Source: Nostoc desertorum CM1-VF14
Lineage (GTDB): Bacteria > Cyanobacteriota > Cyanobacteriia > Cyanobacteriales > Nostocaceae
DNA: 64,000 bases
NCBI GenBank assembly: GCA_019359245.1
Contig: JAHHHR010000004.1
Coordinates: 62,001 to 126,000 of the forward strand
Direction of reading: 5' to 3'
Shown here in pieces: positions 8,237 through 17,168 of the stretch. Made by a program: the position numbers and the translations under genes. The notes beneath the pieces are model-generated. The model was given only the letters and a program-made list of their open reading frames with translations. It made no database searches and had not been told where the DNA came from. The first letter of the stretch is position 1; every line of letters begins with the position of its first letter.

Positions 8237-10066
8237 GTGTCTATATTTACCGTTACTAACGCCAAGAACAGTGATGCAGGTTCACTACGGCAAGCAATTT
8301 TAGATGCTAATGCTTTAGCAGGAAAAGACATCATCAATTTTGGTGGGCTGTTTAATGATGGACTCGCTCATACCATCAGTTTGAGTGGTAGTAGTCTGAG
8401 TATCACAGATGACCTGAGTATTCAAGGCACAAATCCAGGCTTACTAACTATTAGTAGTGATAGTGCTTCTCGTGTTTTTGACATTGGCAATGGTGTAACA
8501 GCTGCAATCAGCGGGCTGAATATTACCAATAGCTATAAAAAAGCTGGAGGAGGCGGTGCCATCTCTAATGAAGGCATCTTTAACTTGAGCAACAGTACTA
8601 TCACTGGCAACACTGCGGAAAACGGCAGTGGTATCTTCAATTCTGGCACCCTATCGGTGAGCAACAGCACCATTACTGGCAACTCGGCAACAAACAATGG
8701 GGGCGGCATATTCAATTCTGGTACCCTATCGGTGGATAAAAGCACCATCGCTGACAACAACGCCAACCAGGGTGGTGGTATCTTCAACTATATTTTTAAG
8801 GAAGACGGCAGCCCCAATATCGGTATTGTTACTGTGAGTAACAGCACCATCAGGGACAACACTGCAGAATACAATGGTGGCGGCATTTATGGTTCCGAAT
8901 TTGGCACTATAACTGTGAGTAACAGCCTCATCAAGGGTAATAGTGTCAACTTCCGATCCAGCTATTACGGTGGCGGCGGCATCTTCAGCTCTGGCATTCT
9001 GTCAGTGGATAAAAGCAGCATCACTGGCAACACTGCGGAATACGGCGGCGGTATCTATGGTATCTATGAAGGCGCTATAACCGTGAGTAACAGCAGCATT
9101 ACTGGCAATCACGCCAGCAACGGCGGCGGCATCTATAGTAGTGTTACTCTCACAGTAGATGAAAGCAGCATCACTGGCAACACTGCGGAATACGGCGGCG
9201 GTATCTATGATGGCGGTGGTGTCTATGAGGGTATCAGTCTTAACGAGGGTAATGGCATTATAACCGTAAGGAACAGCACCATTACTGGCAACACTGCGGA
9301 ATACGGCGGCGGTATCTATATTGGCGGCACTACAATCGGTGGCATTAAAATCGGTGGCACTATAACTGTGAGTAGCAGCACCATCACTGGCAACTCAGCG
9401 ACAAACAACGGCGGCGGGGTTTACAGCGAAGGCACTATAACCGTTAGTAACAGCACTATTACTGATAACTCGGCAACAAATAACGGCGGCGGCATTTATA
9501 ACGCAGGCGAGATCATCTTTGGTTACCGTGGCCCAGATGTACTAATATATGGCAGCGTTACGGTGAAAAATAGTACCATCAGTGACAATAATGCATCTAC
9601 TGGAGGCGGCATCTATAACGCAGGCAGCCTATCCGTGAGTAAAAGCGCCATCAGTAATAACTATGCCAACGATGAAGGCGGCGGCATCTATAATTCTAAT
9701 TCTGATCCGGGAGACGACTACAATTTTGGCATCCTTGCCGTGAGTTATAGCACTATTAGCGGCAATCAGGCACATCTTGGCGGTGGCATCTATAATGATG
9801 CCACGCTTACAGTGGGCAATAGCACTATCAAACACAATAAAGCCTTCGGGATTGAACTCATCTCTGGTAGTTACGAGCCTGGGCATGGTGGCGGCATTTT
9901 CAACTCTAGCCCTGGTAATGCCACACTAGACTACAGCAGCATTGTTGATAACTTTGAGATCCTACAACAGGATTCAACTAAGGTTATCAAGCTTGATAAT
10001 CTCGTTGGTAAATTCATCACCAAAGGCTCATTCATGAAAGTTGAAAACAATAGCGCCCGGGCTTAA
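8237..10066 (+). CDS. Right-handed beta-helix repeat protein, probable surface or secreted protein
   Basis: 609 residues starting at GTG with GGAG nine bases upstream. The N-terminus FTVTNAKNSDAGSLRQAILDAN is the usual opening of cyanobacterial beta-helix exoproteins (also in Pmp-like repeat proteins). From about residue 90 to 560 the chain consists of roughly 20-30-residue turns of the form SxSTITGNxAxxGGGIxNxGxLTV. The GGGIY steps and N/S ladders are typical of parallel beta-helices. No classical signal peptide, catalytic motif or anchor is visible, so it may use a non-Sec route. The repeats are also similar at DNA level. The ligand and function are unknown. Confidence 0.8.
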   Translation: MSIFTVTNAKNSDAGSLRQAILDANALAGKDIINFGGLFNDGLAHTISLSGSSLSITDDLSIQGTNPGLLTISSDSASRVFDIGNGVTAAISGLNITNSYKKAGGGGAISNEGIFNLSNSTITGNTAENGSGIFNSGTLSVSNSTITGNSATNNGGGIFNSGTLSVDKSTIADNNANQGGGIFNYIFKEDGSPNIGIVTVSNSTIRDNTAEYNGGGIYGSEFGTITVSNSLIKGNSVNFRSSYYGGGGIFSSGILSVDKSSITGNTAEYGGGIYGIYEGAITVSNSSITGNHASNGGGIYSSVTLTVDESSITGNTAEYGGGIYDGGGVYEGISLNEGNGIITVRNSTITGNTAEYGGGIYIGGTTIGGIKIGGTITVSSSTITGNSATNNGGGVYSEGTITVSNSTITDNSATNNGGGIYNAGEIIFGYRGPDVLIYGSVTVKNSTISDNNASTGGGIYNAGSLSVSKSAISNNYANDEGGGIYNSNSDPGDDYNFGILAVSYSTISGNQAHLGGGIYNDATLTVGNSTIKHNKAFGIELISGSYEPGHGGGIFNSSPGNATLDYSSIVDNFEILQQDSTKVIKLDNLVGKFITKGSFMKVENNSARA

Positions 10067-10104
10067 AGCTCAGTTAATGTCTTGATAGAGGAGTCGCACA
10101 AAAG

Positions 10105-10153
10105 CCTACACTTACCCGTTCGCGTAGTGTCTCGCAGAGAAGGAAAGTGTAGG
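10105..10153. repeat. SDR-like repeat enclosed in a hairpin
   Basis: Arms CCTACACTT (10105-10113) and AAGTGTAGG (10145-10153) enclose GTTCGCGTAGTGTCTCGCAG (10118-10137). The enclosed segment is a reverse-oriented relative of the repeat in the hairpin at 42243-42289. Confidence 0.6.
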
Positions 10154-10196
10154 AAATGCACAGCTTGGATGGACTGAGAAATGCTTTGACAGCAGA

Positions 10197-12188
10197 CTAG
10201 TTGCTCAAGAACATAATCAAGACCACTCCCAAGATAATCGCTCCACCCCCAAGGATGAATGACCAGAAGCGATGGTAACTGTTGACAATAGTGCCATTTT
10301 TACTTTGGAGTTGAATCAGATCCATCCAAGGTGCAACACCTCGACGGAACCAACCCACAGCCCCTACTTGTTCACCAATCAAGCTTTGGACTCTCTTCAT
10401 CCCAAACAGGAAATTGCCGATAGGGCCAAAGCGTGAGGCGTAGTGGAGATAAAGCATCCCACTACGATCCTGAATTTTTAAATCGGAACCAAACTTATAA
10501 CCAGCGTCGCCACGACCAATTAGTAGACCTTCAAGTTTTGCTGGTTGTCCACGCAGCGGACTGGCGTAAGGGTCTGACATCAGGGTGAGAATGTCAGTTT
10601 CTGGCGCTTGCTTGTAGTCGGGGAACATCACCAAGGCTTTAACCAAAATTCCCATCCCTAAGCCAATTAGTGGCGCACCAATTGCTAAACCTGTATTTGA
10701 GGAACTTGACCACAGAATCACACCCATTACCAAGCCAACGAAGAAACCTATAGTTTCAGCACCATACAGCACAACGTCTAAAAAGAAGTTGCCGTAAAGC
10801 CTACTCTTACTCAGAGTTTTACCTTCTCCAATAACTCGCCCCATATCAAACTCAGTCGGTAAACCCAATTGTTCGGCATAGGTGCTTAAAGCACGAACTC
10901 GTTTACCTGTCAATGGGTGAGTTGAATTTAATTCCATCCACCAGCCCCAAGGGTTAAACATATCCCACAGAAAGACGCGACCAATTTTTTGAGTATCGGA
11001 TGCAATGCGGTAGGCGGTTCCTGTGGAAGCGGCGGCTTTATGGTCATAGATACCCAAGGCGCGAGTCCCTTCAATTAAACGACTGGGTTCTTGTGTCCGC
11101 GAACCTTCTTCTAATATCCCATAGGCAATCTTCACCAAAGCGCGAGATAATCCATTGGGATTACCTGTACTTTCGGCTGCAAAGTGGTCAGCAAAGTATT
11201 CCCGTGTCCGAGAGAGGTACAGCAGTAGATAAGTACCAATGATATAAAATACGTAGGCAACTAAACCAGCAGTTTGCATAGCATCTTTAATTTTGCTATC
11301 GCCACCACGCCCAAATCTTCTGGCTGTGCTGTAAATCAGGTAGCAAATTTGCACTAAGGTAGAAGCTACAGTCATCACTGCGAAATCCCAGTGAACGATA
11401 TGCCCTAATTCGTGGGCGTAAACGGTAGCAATTTCATCGTCATCCAGATAAGTGAAAAGTCCCTGACTGACGACTAAACGGGCGCTGTTAGGTAACGAAC
11501 CATAAGTAAAAGCCGTAGGGTTTTGGTCGTTAATGATTCCTAGTCGTGGGGTTTTCAGGTTTTTCTGCTGACAGACTTGGCGAATAACTTTAGCTGTCTC
11601 TGGACTGAGGGCTTCAACTTCGGCTAACTCTACCCAGCGAGTTTGGTAAAGCCATTTTTGGGTTAAGTCCATGAGAAAGGGAGACAGGAAAAAGGCAGCA
11701 ATATTAAAAACTAAGGTAAAACCAATAGCGATCGCTAACCCTTGGAGTGGATCGTTACTACCCAAAATAAATACTAAACTCAAACCTAAAGCCAAAACCA
11801 TGCCAAATAGTAAGGTCATGGTGACACCAGAAGCTAACACTAAACTACCACCCACACCGCCCATCGCTAATTTCATTCCAGTAGTAGTGGCGCGGCCAGC
11901 TTTTTGTCTAGCGTTAGATTGGGTTGCTGACGTTTGGCGGAAGGATTGACTAGCTTGTTCTGCCCAACTGCGAGCCTGTGGGTTTTCACTCATCATTAAC
12001 TTTTGACACAGCATCTTGGCTTTTTCGATTTCGCCTATGGCTTGATAGGCTTTCATCAGCCACATCTGTGCTGAAAGATAATCTGAGGAATCGTGTTCAA
12101 CACAATCGCGGCAGAATTGTTCTAGTAATTCAACCGCTTCTTGATAACGTTTTTGTTTTAAAGCGTCTAATCCAGATTGCAATGACAT
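10197..12188 (-). CDS. M48-family membrane metalloprotease with N-terminal TPR-like region
   Basis: A 663-residue HtpX-like zinc endopeptidase of the kind that degrades misfolded membrane proteins. The N-terminal 90 residues form helix pairs (YQEAVELLEQFCRDC, GEIEKAKMLCQKLM) resembling TPRs. Membrane segments lie near 110-140 and 145-175. The zinc motif is H259-E-L-G-H263 in VYAHELGHIVHW, with the third-ligand region REYFADHFAAE further on. Late hydrophobic segments are near 475-500 and 505-530 and at the C-terminus (about 640-660). It is transcribed away from proA. The TPR-plus-M48 layout recurs in cyanobacteria. Confidence 0.88.
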   Translation of the reverse strand: MSLQSGLDALKQKRYQEAVELLEQFCRDCVEHDSSDYLSAQMWLMKAYQAIGEIEKAKMLCQKLMMSENPQARSWAEQASQSFRQTSATQSNARQKAGRATTTGMKLAMGGVGGSLVLASGVTMTLLFGMVLALGLSLVFILGSNDPLQGLAIAIGFTLVFNIAAFFLSPFLMDLTQKWLYQTRWVELAEVEALSPETAKVIRQVCQQKNLKTPRLGIINDQNPTAFTYGSLPNSARLVVSQGLFTYLDDDEIATVYAHELGHIVHWDFAVMTVASTLVQICYLIYSTARRFGRGGDSKIKDAMQTAGLVAYVFYIIGTYLLLYLSRTREYFADHFAAESTGNPNGLSRALVKIAYGILEEGSRTQEPSRLIEGTRALGIYDHKAAASTGTAYRIASDTQKIGRVFLWDMFNPWGWWMELNSTHPLTGKRVRALSTYAEQLGLPTEFDMGRVIGEGKTLSKSRLYGNFFLDVVLYGAETIGFFVGLVMGVILWSSSSNTGLAIGAPLIGLGMGILVKALVMFPDYKQAPETDILTLMSDPYASPLRGQPAKLEGLLIGRGDAGYKFGSDLKIQDRSGMLYLHYASRFGPIGNFLFGMKRVQSLIGEQVGAVGWFRRGVAPWMDLIQLQSKNGTIVNSYHRFWSFILGGGAIILGVVLIMFLSN

Positions 12189-12599
12189 AGGATCTCCCTA
12201 GCAAAGGAGTAGTATTTGATCTATCAATACTCAATAGATCCAGCGATCGTCACTGCAATTTCGTAAAAATTCAAATAATGGCTGTATAAATTATTTACTT
12301 AAGTAAAAAGGCTAGAAAAACATAAATTACAATGTCTCTCTAGCCCCTGGTACGCATAAATCATTTTTAAGTTTTCAAATAAAGCCTGTAATAATACTGA
12401 AAATATTTAGATAGTGGTGAAGTTATTACCTTCGCTTTCCCTGTGTTCGATAATCACAGAATAAATTTTTTGAACCAAGTCTTGCTTCACCCGATCAGAG
12501 TAATTATTGATTACCCAGATGGTTCACCCGATTGGGGGAAGACGATAAGCAATGGTGAACTCACATTGATAAGATGAAGAAAAGGTAAAGATTTGTGCT
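12189..12599. other. Divergent promoter region between the M48 protease and proA
   Basis: About 410 bases with no gene. TTCACCCGAT occurs twice (12486-12495, 12522-12531) and is followed by an inverted GGTGAA (12553-12558) shortly before proA. These are possible operator elements; no known regulator site was recognised. Confidence 0.45.
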
Positions 12600-13907
12600 A
12601 TGACTATTTTTAACATTGCTACTCCCCTGATTGCGATCGCAGGTCAAACTCGCCAAGCTGCAAGTAAGTTGGCAATTCTCTCTACTGAGGCAAAAAATCA
12701 AGCGATTGAAGCGATCGCTCAAGCTTTAGAATCAGCTAGAGATGAAATTTTACAAGCAAATGTTGCTGATTGTGAAGCTGCTAGTTCCGAAGGAATTCCT
12801 AAACCACTTTATAAACGCTTACAGTTGGATGAACATAAATTAAGAGACGCGATCGCTGGAGTAAGAGATGTAGGTAAGTTAGCTGATCCAGTTGGTAAAG
12901 TACAGATTCACCGCGAACTTGATACTGGCTTAATTCTCAAGCGGATTACTTGTCCTTTAGGCGTTTTGGGGATTATTTTTGAAGCACGTCCAGAGGCGGC
13001 GATTCAAATTGTCTCCTTGGCGATCAAATCCGGAAATGGTGTAATCCTCAAATGTGGGAAGGAAGCGGTGCGTTCTTGCGAAGCGATAGTTAAGGCAATT
13101 AAGCAAGGATTATCTCAAACTGCTGTTAACCCTGATGCGGTACAGTTGCTGACAACTAGAGAAGAAACTTTAGAACTTTTGAAATTAGATAAATATGTAG
13201 ATTTAATCATTCCTAGAGGTTCTAATTCCTTTGTCCGGTTTGTGCAAGAAAATACACGGATTCCTGTATTAGGCCACGCCGACGGGATTTGTCATCTTTA
13301 TATAGATAAAGCGGCTGATATTCCTAAAGCAGTTCCGATTACCGTTGATGCCAAAGCCCAATATCCTGCTGTTTGTAATGCAATTGAAACTTTGCTAGTT
13401 CACCAATCAATTGCTACAGAGTTTTTACCGAAAGTTGCTGAGGCTTTGCAAGAACGCCATGTAGAATTAAGAGGTGATAAACGCACCTTGGAAATTTTAC
13501 CTAACATCGTACCTGCAACAGAGATAGACTGGGAAACAGAATACAGCGATTTTATTTTGTCGATAAAGATTGTAGATTCTTTAGAAGGTGCGATCGCGCA
13601 TATTAACGAATATGGTTCTCGTCATACTGACGCGATTATTACTGAAGATTTAGCATCTGTTGAAACTTTCTTTGGATTAGTAAATTCAGCTAATATATTT
13701 CACAATTGTTCCACCCGATTTGCTGATGGTTTCCGCTATGGTTTCGGTGCAGAAGTAGGGATTAGTACGCAACAAATGCCTCCCCGTGGCCCCGTTGGTT
13801 TAGAAGGATTAATCACATACAAATATCAAATGACTGGCGATGGTCATATTGTAGCTACTTACGCTGGGGCCAATGCTAAAGCTTTTACTCATCAAGATTT
13901 AGTGTAA
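12600..13907 (+). CDS. proA: Gamma-glutamyl phosphate reductase
   Basis: ProA reduces gamma-glutamyl phosphate to glutamate semialdehyde with NADPH, the second step of proline synthesis. At 435 residues it is full length. It has the ALDH-like fold with catalytic Cys C259 in [14 protein letters not shown], the substrate-region motif [17 protein letters not shown], and the late signatures [20 protein letters not shown] and [13 protein letters not shown]. The ATG follows AAAGGTAAAG. No proB is nearby. A terminator follows at 13943. Confidence 0.97.
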   Translation: MTIFNIATPLIAIAGQTRQAASKLAILSTEAKNQAIEAIAQALESARDEILQANVADCEAASSEGIPKPLYKRLQLDEHKLRDAIAGVRDVGKLADPVGKVQIHRELDTGLILKRITCPLGVLGIIFEARPEAAIQIVSLAIKSGNGVILKCGKEAVRSCEAIVKAIKQGLSQTAVNPDAVQLLTTREETLELLKLDKYVDLIIPRGSNSFVRFVQENTRIPVLGHADGICHLYIDKAADIPKAVPITVDAKAQYPAVCNAIETLLVHQSIATEFLPKVAEALQERHVELRGDKRTLEILPNIVPATEIDWETEYSDFILSIKIVDSLEGAIAHINEYGSRHTDAIITEDLASVETFFGLVNSANIFHNCSTRFADGFRYGFGAEVGISTQQMPPRGPVGLEGLITYKYQMTGDGHIVATYAGANAKAFTHQDLV

Positions 13908-13942
13908 GATACCATCAAAAGTATATGCTCTAGTAACGCTAG

Positions 13943-13973
13943 AAATACACCGATTTCTCAGGTGTATTTTTTA
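13943..13973. terminator. Convergent terminator for proA and the GNAT gene
   Basis: AAATACACC (13943-13951), nine-base loop, GGTGTATTT (13961-13969), then TTT. It overlaps the last codon of the convergent acetyltransferase gene. Confidence 0.75.
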
Positions 13974-14480
13974 TGTTAATAGTTTATCTGAATTGTCAAA
14001 AGTTTTAATTGGTCCATGCCATCTCTCATCATTTAAGAAAACCTCTTTAAAAGCTCCATTAGTGTATTGACTAATTACCTTGCTCCAAAAAGCTTGTGCG
14101 CCTAAGTTCAAAGCAGTCTGCCGTACCTCCCAATTGCCAGGAAACTGGTCGAAAATGTGAGTAGCTACCTGTTCACCAATGCCCTGACTTCGATACTTCT
14201 TGAGGATAAAGAACTCAGCAATAGACGTAGCATCGTTATCTTGATGAAGGTAGGTGTGCTGATTAACAAGTACAAACCCTGCCAGTTTCTCATCAACTTT
14301 AACTAGAAATGGGTGTCGTTCAGGTTCTGTCCAATAGTAATCAAGATATCGATAGCCAAACAAGCCATAGATATCTACATCTTTAGCTTCTATCTCGCTT
14401 AAGTCATACTGGTATAGTTCCATTAAATTACACAGTACTGGCTTCTGTTGTTGAGTAGCTTTTACCACTTCAATTTTCAT
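13971..14480 (-). CDS. GNAT-family N-acetyltransferase
   Basis: 169 residues with the GNAT core: a beta strand SIAEFFILKKYR followed by the acetyl-CoA pyrophosphate loop RSQGIGEQVATHIF (motif A), and a later AxxFWSKV segment (motif B). The N-terminal motif (VVKATQQQKPVLCNLMELYQYD) resembles GNATs annotated as acetylating small molecules; the substrate cannot be told. The gene lies just beyond the duplicated menF end and was probably the original downstream neighbour of menF. Confidence 0.85.
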   Translation of the reverse strand: MKIEVVKATQQQKPVLCNLMELYQYDLSEIEAKDVDIYGLFGYRYLDYYWTEPERHPFLVKVDEKLAGFVLVNQHTYLHQDNDATSIAEFFILKKYRSQGIGEQVATHIFDQFPGNWEVRQTALNLGAQAFWSKVISQYTNGAFKEVFLNDERWHGPIKTFDNSDKLLT

Positions 14481-14558
14481 AAAGCATCTACGATACCGGA
14501 ACTAAAAGATATGCTTTCATGCAGAGAAATCTTTGGATGTTTTTTAATTTGGAAGTCT

Positions 14559-14675
14559 CTTTAAACTAATGCTTTCAACAAAGCCTGAAGTTTCAGTTGC
14601 ACCTCTGCAAACTCTTTGTCAGGATCGGAGCCAGCCACGATACCAGCACCAGCATACAATCTCGCGTGATCGCCA
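14559..14675 (-). pseudogene. Duplicated 3' end of menF (distal copy)
   Basis: 117 bp aligning without gaps to 15443-15559, with six mismatches by eye. In the menF frame it encodes the last 37 residues of MenF, from [16 protein letters not shown] through KALV and the stop. Five of the differences are synonymous or lie outside coding positions; one changes R to H. It has no start and is not a gene, but is the distal boundary of the xisHI cassette. Confidence 0.9.
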
Positions 14676-14685
14676 GATTTAAAAT

Positions 14686-15021
14686 TTATCTAACAGCAAA
14701 ATCAGTATACTTTCTGACTTCGGTCGGTTGAAAGGCTAGAACAATACGATCTTTAGGAATGCCGACACTGACAAATTCGTTAGCAATACCATCTTCGGTA
14801 CCATCTCTTTGAATCCAAATTTTATCGTTGATAATATCAACGTGGACAAGGCACCCATGTACCCGTTGTTTGTTTTCCCAACCAAGTGTGAGTAGTAAGT
14901 AATGGTTTGCATTTCCATCAATAATTAGCTGTCTTTCTAGTTCTCCATGAGCGTAGGGAAGTTGGGCATATTCGGCTAATATTTTTTCAATTATTTTGCG
15001 ATAATTATCTAAGGTATCCAT
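14686..15021 (-). CDS. xisI: XisI-family protein (fdxN-element excision controlling factor type)
   Basis: 111 residues with the XisI family pattern: [14 protein letters not shown] at the N-terminus, [37 protein letters not shown] and [14 protein letters not shown]. In Anabaena, XisI together with XisH and the recombinase XisF is needed for excision of the fdxN element during heterocyst development; many orphan pairs of unknown role exist. It overlaps the xisH-like gene by 13 bases, so the two are co-translated. It ends ten bases from the menF repeat. Naming is by family; no fdxN element is present. Confidence 0.9.
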   Translation of the reverse strand: MDTLDNYRKIIEKILAEYAQLPYAHGELERQLIIDGNANHYLLLTLGWENKQRVHGCLVHVDIINDKIWIQRDGTEDGIANEFVSVGIPKDRIVLAFQPTEVRKYTDFAVR

Positions 15022-15425
15022 TCTAGAATCACCTCTAGTTCTGAATCGAAGACGAGTAAACAGAGACGCTGATTTTCTATCAATATCTTACCAATTGGTT
15101 CTTGGAACAATTCTGAGTATGTTTGTTGACGAATAGCAAGATACAAGCGGCGGTCTGGTTCTAAGCGACTGAGAATATCGTAGTATAAAATATATTGTCC
15201 CAGAGCCTTTTCTAAATCGGTTACTGGAGAAGCACCGATAAAGCTTTTAACTTCTACTGCTATTTTATGTCCGCTTTTCTCTGCTGCTATTAACTTTTGG
15301 GCACCTAAATCAATATATAAATCTCTTGCACCCCATCTTAAGATAAATGGATCGTTGGTAATATGCCAACTCTCTTTTTCAAGGGCGTTTCTAACAGAAT
15401 TGTGGTAAATATCTTTAGCTGGCAT
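15009..15425 (-). CDS. xisH: XisH-family protein with PD-(D/E)XK-like core
   Basis: 138 residues beginning MPAKDIYHNSVRNALEKESW, the standard XisH opening. IDLGAQKLIAAEKSGHKIAVEVKSF shows the D...E-x-K arrangement of PD-(D/E)XK nuclease folds. The family is required with XisI for fdxN-element excision in Anabaena, but its biochemical activity is not settled. The ATG lies 19 bases after the menF stop on the same strand and lacks a clear Shine-Dalgarno sequence, so expression may depend on menF read-through. Confidence 0.9.
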   Translation of the reverse strand: MPAKDIYHNSVRNALEKESWHITNDPFILRWGARDLYIDLGAQKLIAAEKSGHKIAVEVKSFIGASPVTDLEKALGQYILYYDILSRLEPDRRLYLAIRQQTYSELFQEPIGKILIENQRLCLLVFDSELEVILEWIP

Positions 15426-15442
15426 ACAAGATTAGTAATTAA

Positions 15443-15559
15443 CTTTAAACTAATGCTTTCAGTAACGCCTGAAGTTTAAGTTGCACCTCTGCAAATTCTT
15501 TGTCAGGATCGGAGCCAGCCACGATACCAGCACCAGCATACAATCTCGCGCGATCGCCA
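15443..15559 (-). repeat. Proximal 117-bp repeat: functional 3' end of menF
   Basis: Covers the last 37 codons of menF and two bases after its stop. It pairs with 14559-14675, and both copies are in the same orientation. Confidence 0.9.
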
Positions 15560-16860
15560 TCAATCAAGGCTGAACGAATTCCCACAATAAACTCGCAGTT
15601 CCCTTGAGAATCTATCCAACCCAGAGGCGCAGCATACAAACCCCTCTCAAAGTTTTCATAACGACGAATTTCAGCACAAGCAACATCTCGTGCTGCACCG
15701 GCAACAGCTGGTGTAGGATGCAACTGAGCGACAATCTTTAATGGATGGATGTTAGCGGGAACCATAGCACTTATTGGTGTCCATAAATGCTGGATATTCG
15801 ATAATTGTCGCAACCGTGGTGCTAATATTTGTGGTAACAAACCTAGCTGACATAGGCGTTGTGTAATAAAATCAAGTACCAGCGAATGTTCGTGCTTTTC
15901 TTTTTCACTATTAAGTAAGCGATTGGCATTAGCTGCATCTTCAGCAGGGGTTTTACCTCGTGGTGCAGAACCAGCCAAAGCATCAGTAATTAACTGTTGA
16001 TTATTAATACTAATTAATCTTTCTGGACTTGCCCCAATAAAGTTTTGTCCTTTGCCATTACTTGTAGAAAAAATATAACAATTAGGATGTATTTGCCTAA
16101 GATTATTTAAGGATTGAACTAAATCAAACTGATTGCTTGATTTTACGTCTAATATATCTGCTAAAACAATCTTACTTAAATGACTAGACCGAATTTTTTC
16201 CAAAACAGATGTTACTGAACGTTTAAATTGGGCAGCATTGGTGACGGATTTCTTGTATAACTTTGCTGAAAAAGAATTAATATTAGGAGAGTAATATTCT
16301 AAAGATTGGACAAATTCAATTTTATTTTGCACATTCTCCAATAATCTTTGAATATTTACACTTTTATTGATAATTATATTTGTTACTAATATGCAACGCT
16401 GATTTTTAACAGCTACTTGCCAGCGTGGAAGAAAGATGGTAGCAGATGGAAATGGATAATCTACTTGAGCATTTTTATCAAAAAAGCTGAAATAACAAAA
16501 AAAGTGAGGTCCAGAAAAACCTTGACTAGTGTTACCAAAATTAATTATATTTTTTAGACAAGATTTGATAAAATGTTCAGCTTGAGTAAAACGATCTGCA
16601 CCATCAATTTGTAACTTTGCTACAGCATCAATTGCTGCGATCGCTTCTCCTTTACTTTTGTCCTCAAAGTAAAAATTTATTTCATTTGCTTGTGTAAGTT
16701 TATCTAATACAAGTAAAGGGTCAACTAAATCGATCTCCTGAGAGATACTGACAATTTGCCTGCAATTATTTTTGACGCACTTTTCTTGCACCGCTACCAA
16801 AAATTGATATAAATCTTTGTCCTCTACAAAGAGGTTGCTACGACATGGTGAAACTGTCAT
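15445..16860 (-). CDS. menF: Isochorismate synthase, phylloquinone pathway
   Basis: Converts chorismate to isochorismate, the first step towards phylloquinone, the photosystem I quinone. 471 residues. The C-terminal chorismate-binding domain shows KIVLADILDV, FIGASPERLISI, TDALAGSAPRGKT, EKHEHSLVLDFI, LHPTPAVAGAARDVA, RGLYAAPLGWID and [17 protein letters not shown], with the Mg-binding glutamates in the EKHEH and DKEFAEV segments. The N-terminal 200 residues are divergent, as usual in this family. It is divergent from menA across 308 bases, and its end is duplicated at 14559. Confidence 0.95.
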   Translation of the reverse strand: MTVSPCRSNLFVEDKDLYQFLVAVQEKCVKNNCRQIVSISQEIDLVDPLLVLDKLTQANEINFYFEDKSKGEAIAAIDAVAKLQIDGADRFTQAEHFIKSCLKNIINFGNTSQGFSGPHFFCYFSFFDKNAQVDYPFPSATIFLPRWQVAVKNQRCILVTNIIINKSVNIQRLLENVQNKIEFVQSLEYYSPNINSFSAKLYKKSVTNAAQFKRSVTSVLEKIRSSHLSKIVLADILDVKSSNQFDLVQSLNNLRQIHPNCYIFSTSNGKGQNFIGASPERLISINNQQLITDALAGSAPRGKTPAEDAANANRLLNSEKEKHEHSLVLDFITQRLCQLGLLPQILAPRLRQLSNIQHLWTPISAMVPANIHPLKIVAQLHPTPAVAGAARDVACAEIRRYENFERGLYAAPLGWIDSQGNCEFIVGIRSALIDGDRARLYAGAGIVAGSDPDKEFAEVQLKLQALLKALV

Positions 16861-17168
16861 GGCTCTATAGTAAATTTTTTTTAAGTTAACTTCCTAAAGT
16901 GTAATAAATCGTGGTCGTATTTCTACAGGTAACATATTAAGTTGCTATTTCACCAGCGTAGAGTTTACCTTGTTTGTGGTGTTCCTAGACCCGGACAAGA
17001 CAGTTCCAGCCTTAGACTACTAAGGTAAGGGTGGAGTGTTAACAACGCGATGTGAACGAGCCACAGTCAAAGTAGTCATTGTTTTTAGCTCATGTATATC
17101 TAGCATCTCTTTAAATCATAAAATCTCAAGAGTGAGTAATATTCCGGCAATTTAATTAATCACAACTG
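16861..17168. other. menF-menA divergent intergenic region
   Basis: 308 bases that must hold both promoters. No gene or confident regulatory motif was seen; CCTTAGACTACTAAGG is a short weak stem. Confidence 0.5.

Larger units (their letters stand above)
14559..15559 (-). mobile_element. xisHI cassette flanked by 117-bp direct repeats of the menF 3' end
   Basis: Two direct repeats (14559-14675 and 15443-15559) enclose 767 bp that contain only the xisI-like and xisH-like genes. The proximal repeat is the functional end of menF, so menF stays intact. This is the arrangement expected when an element integrates into the 3' end of a gene and carries a replacement end. No recombinase gene is inside, so mobilisation would need a factor supplied elsewhere. 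A simple tandem duplication with later insertion is the alternative. Confidence 0.65.

Noticed and set aside
14559..14675. A second isochorismate synthase gene
   Set aside because: Only the last 37 codons are present, without start or active-site residues; it is a duplicated gene end.
14736..14921. 61-codon minus-strand frame inside the xisI-like gene
   Set aside because: It is a shifted-frame shadow of the xisI-like gene, which has clear family similarity.
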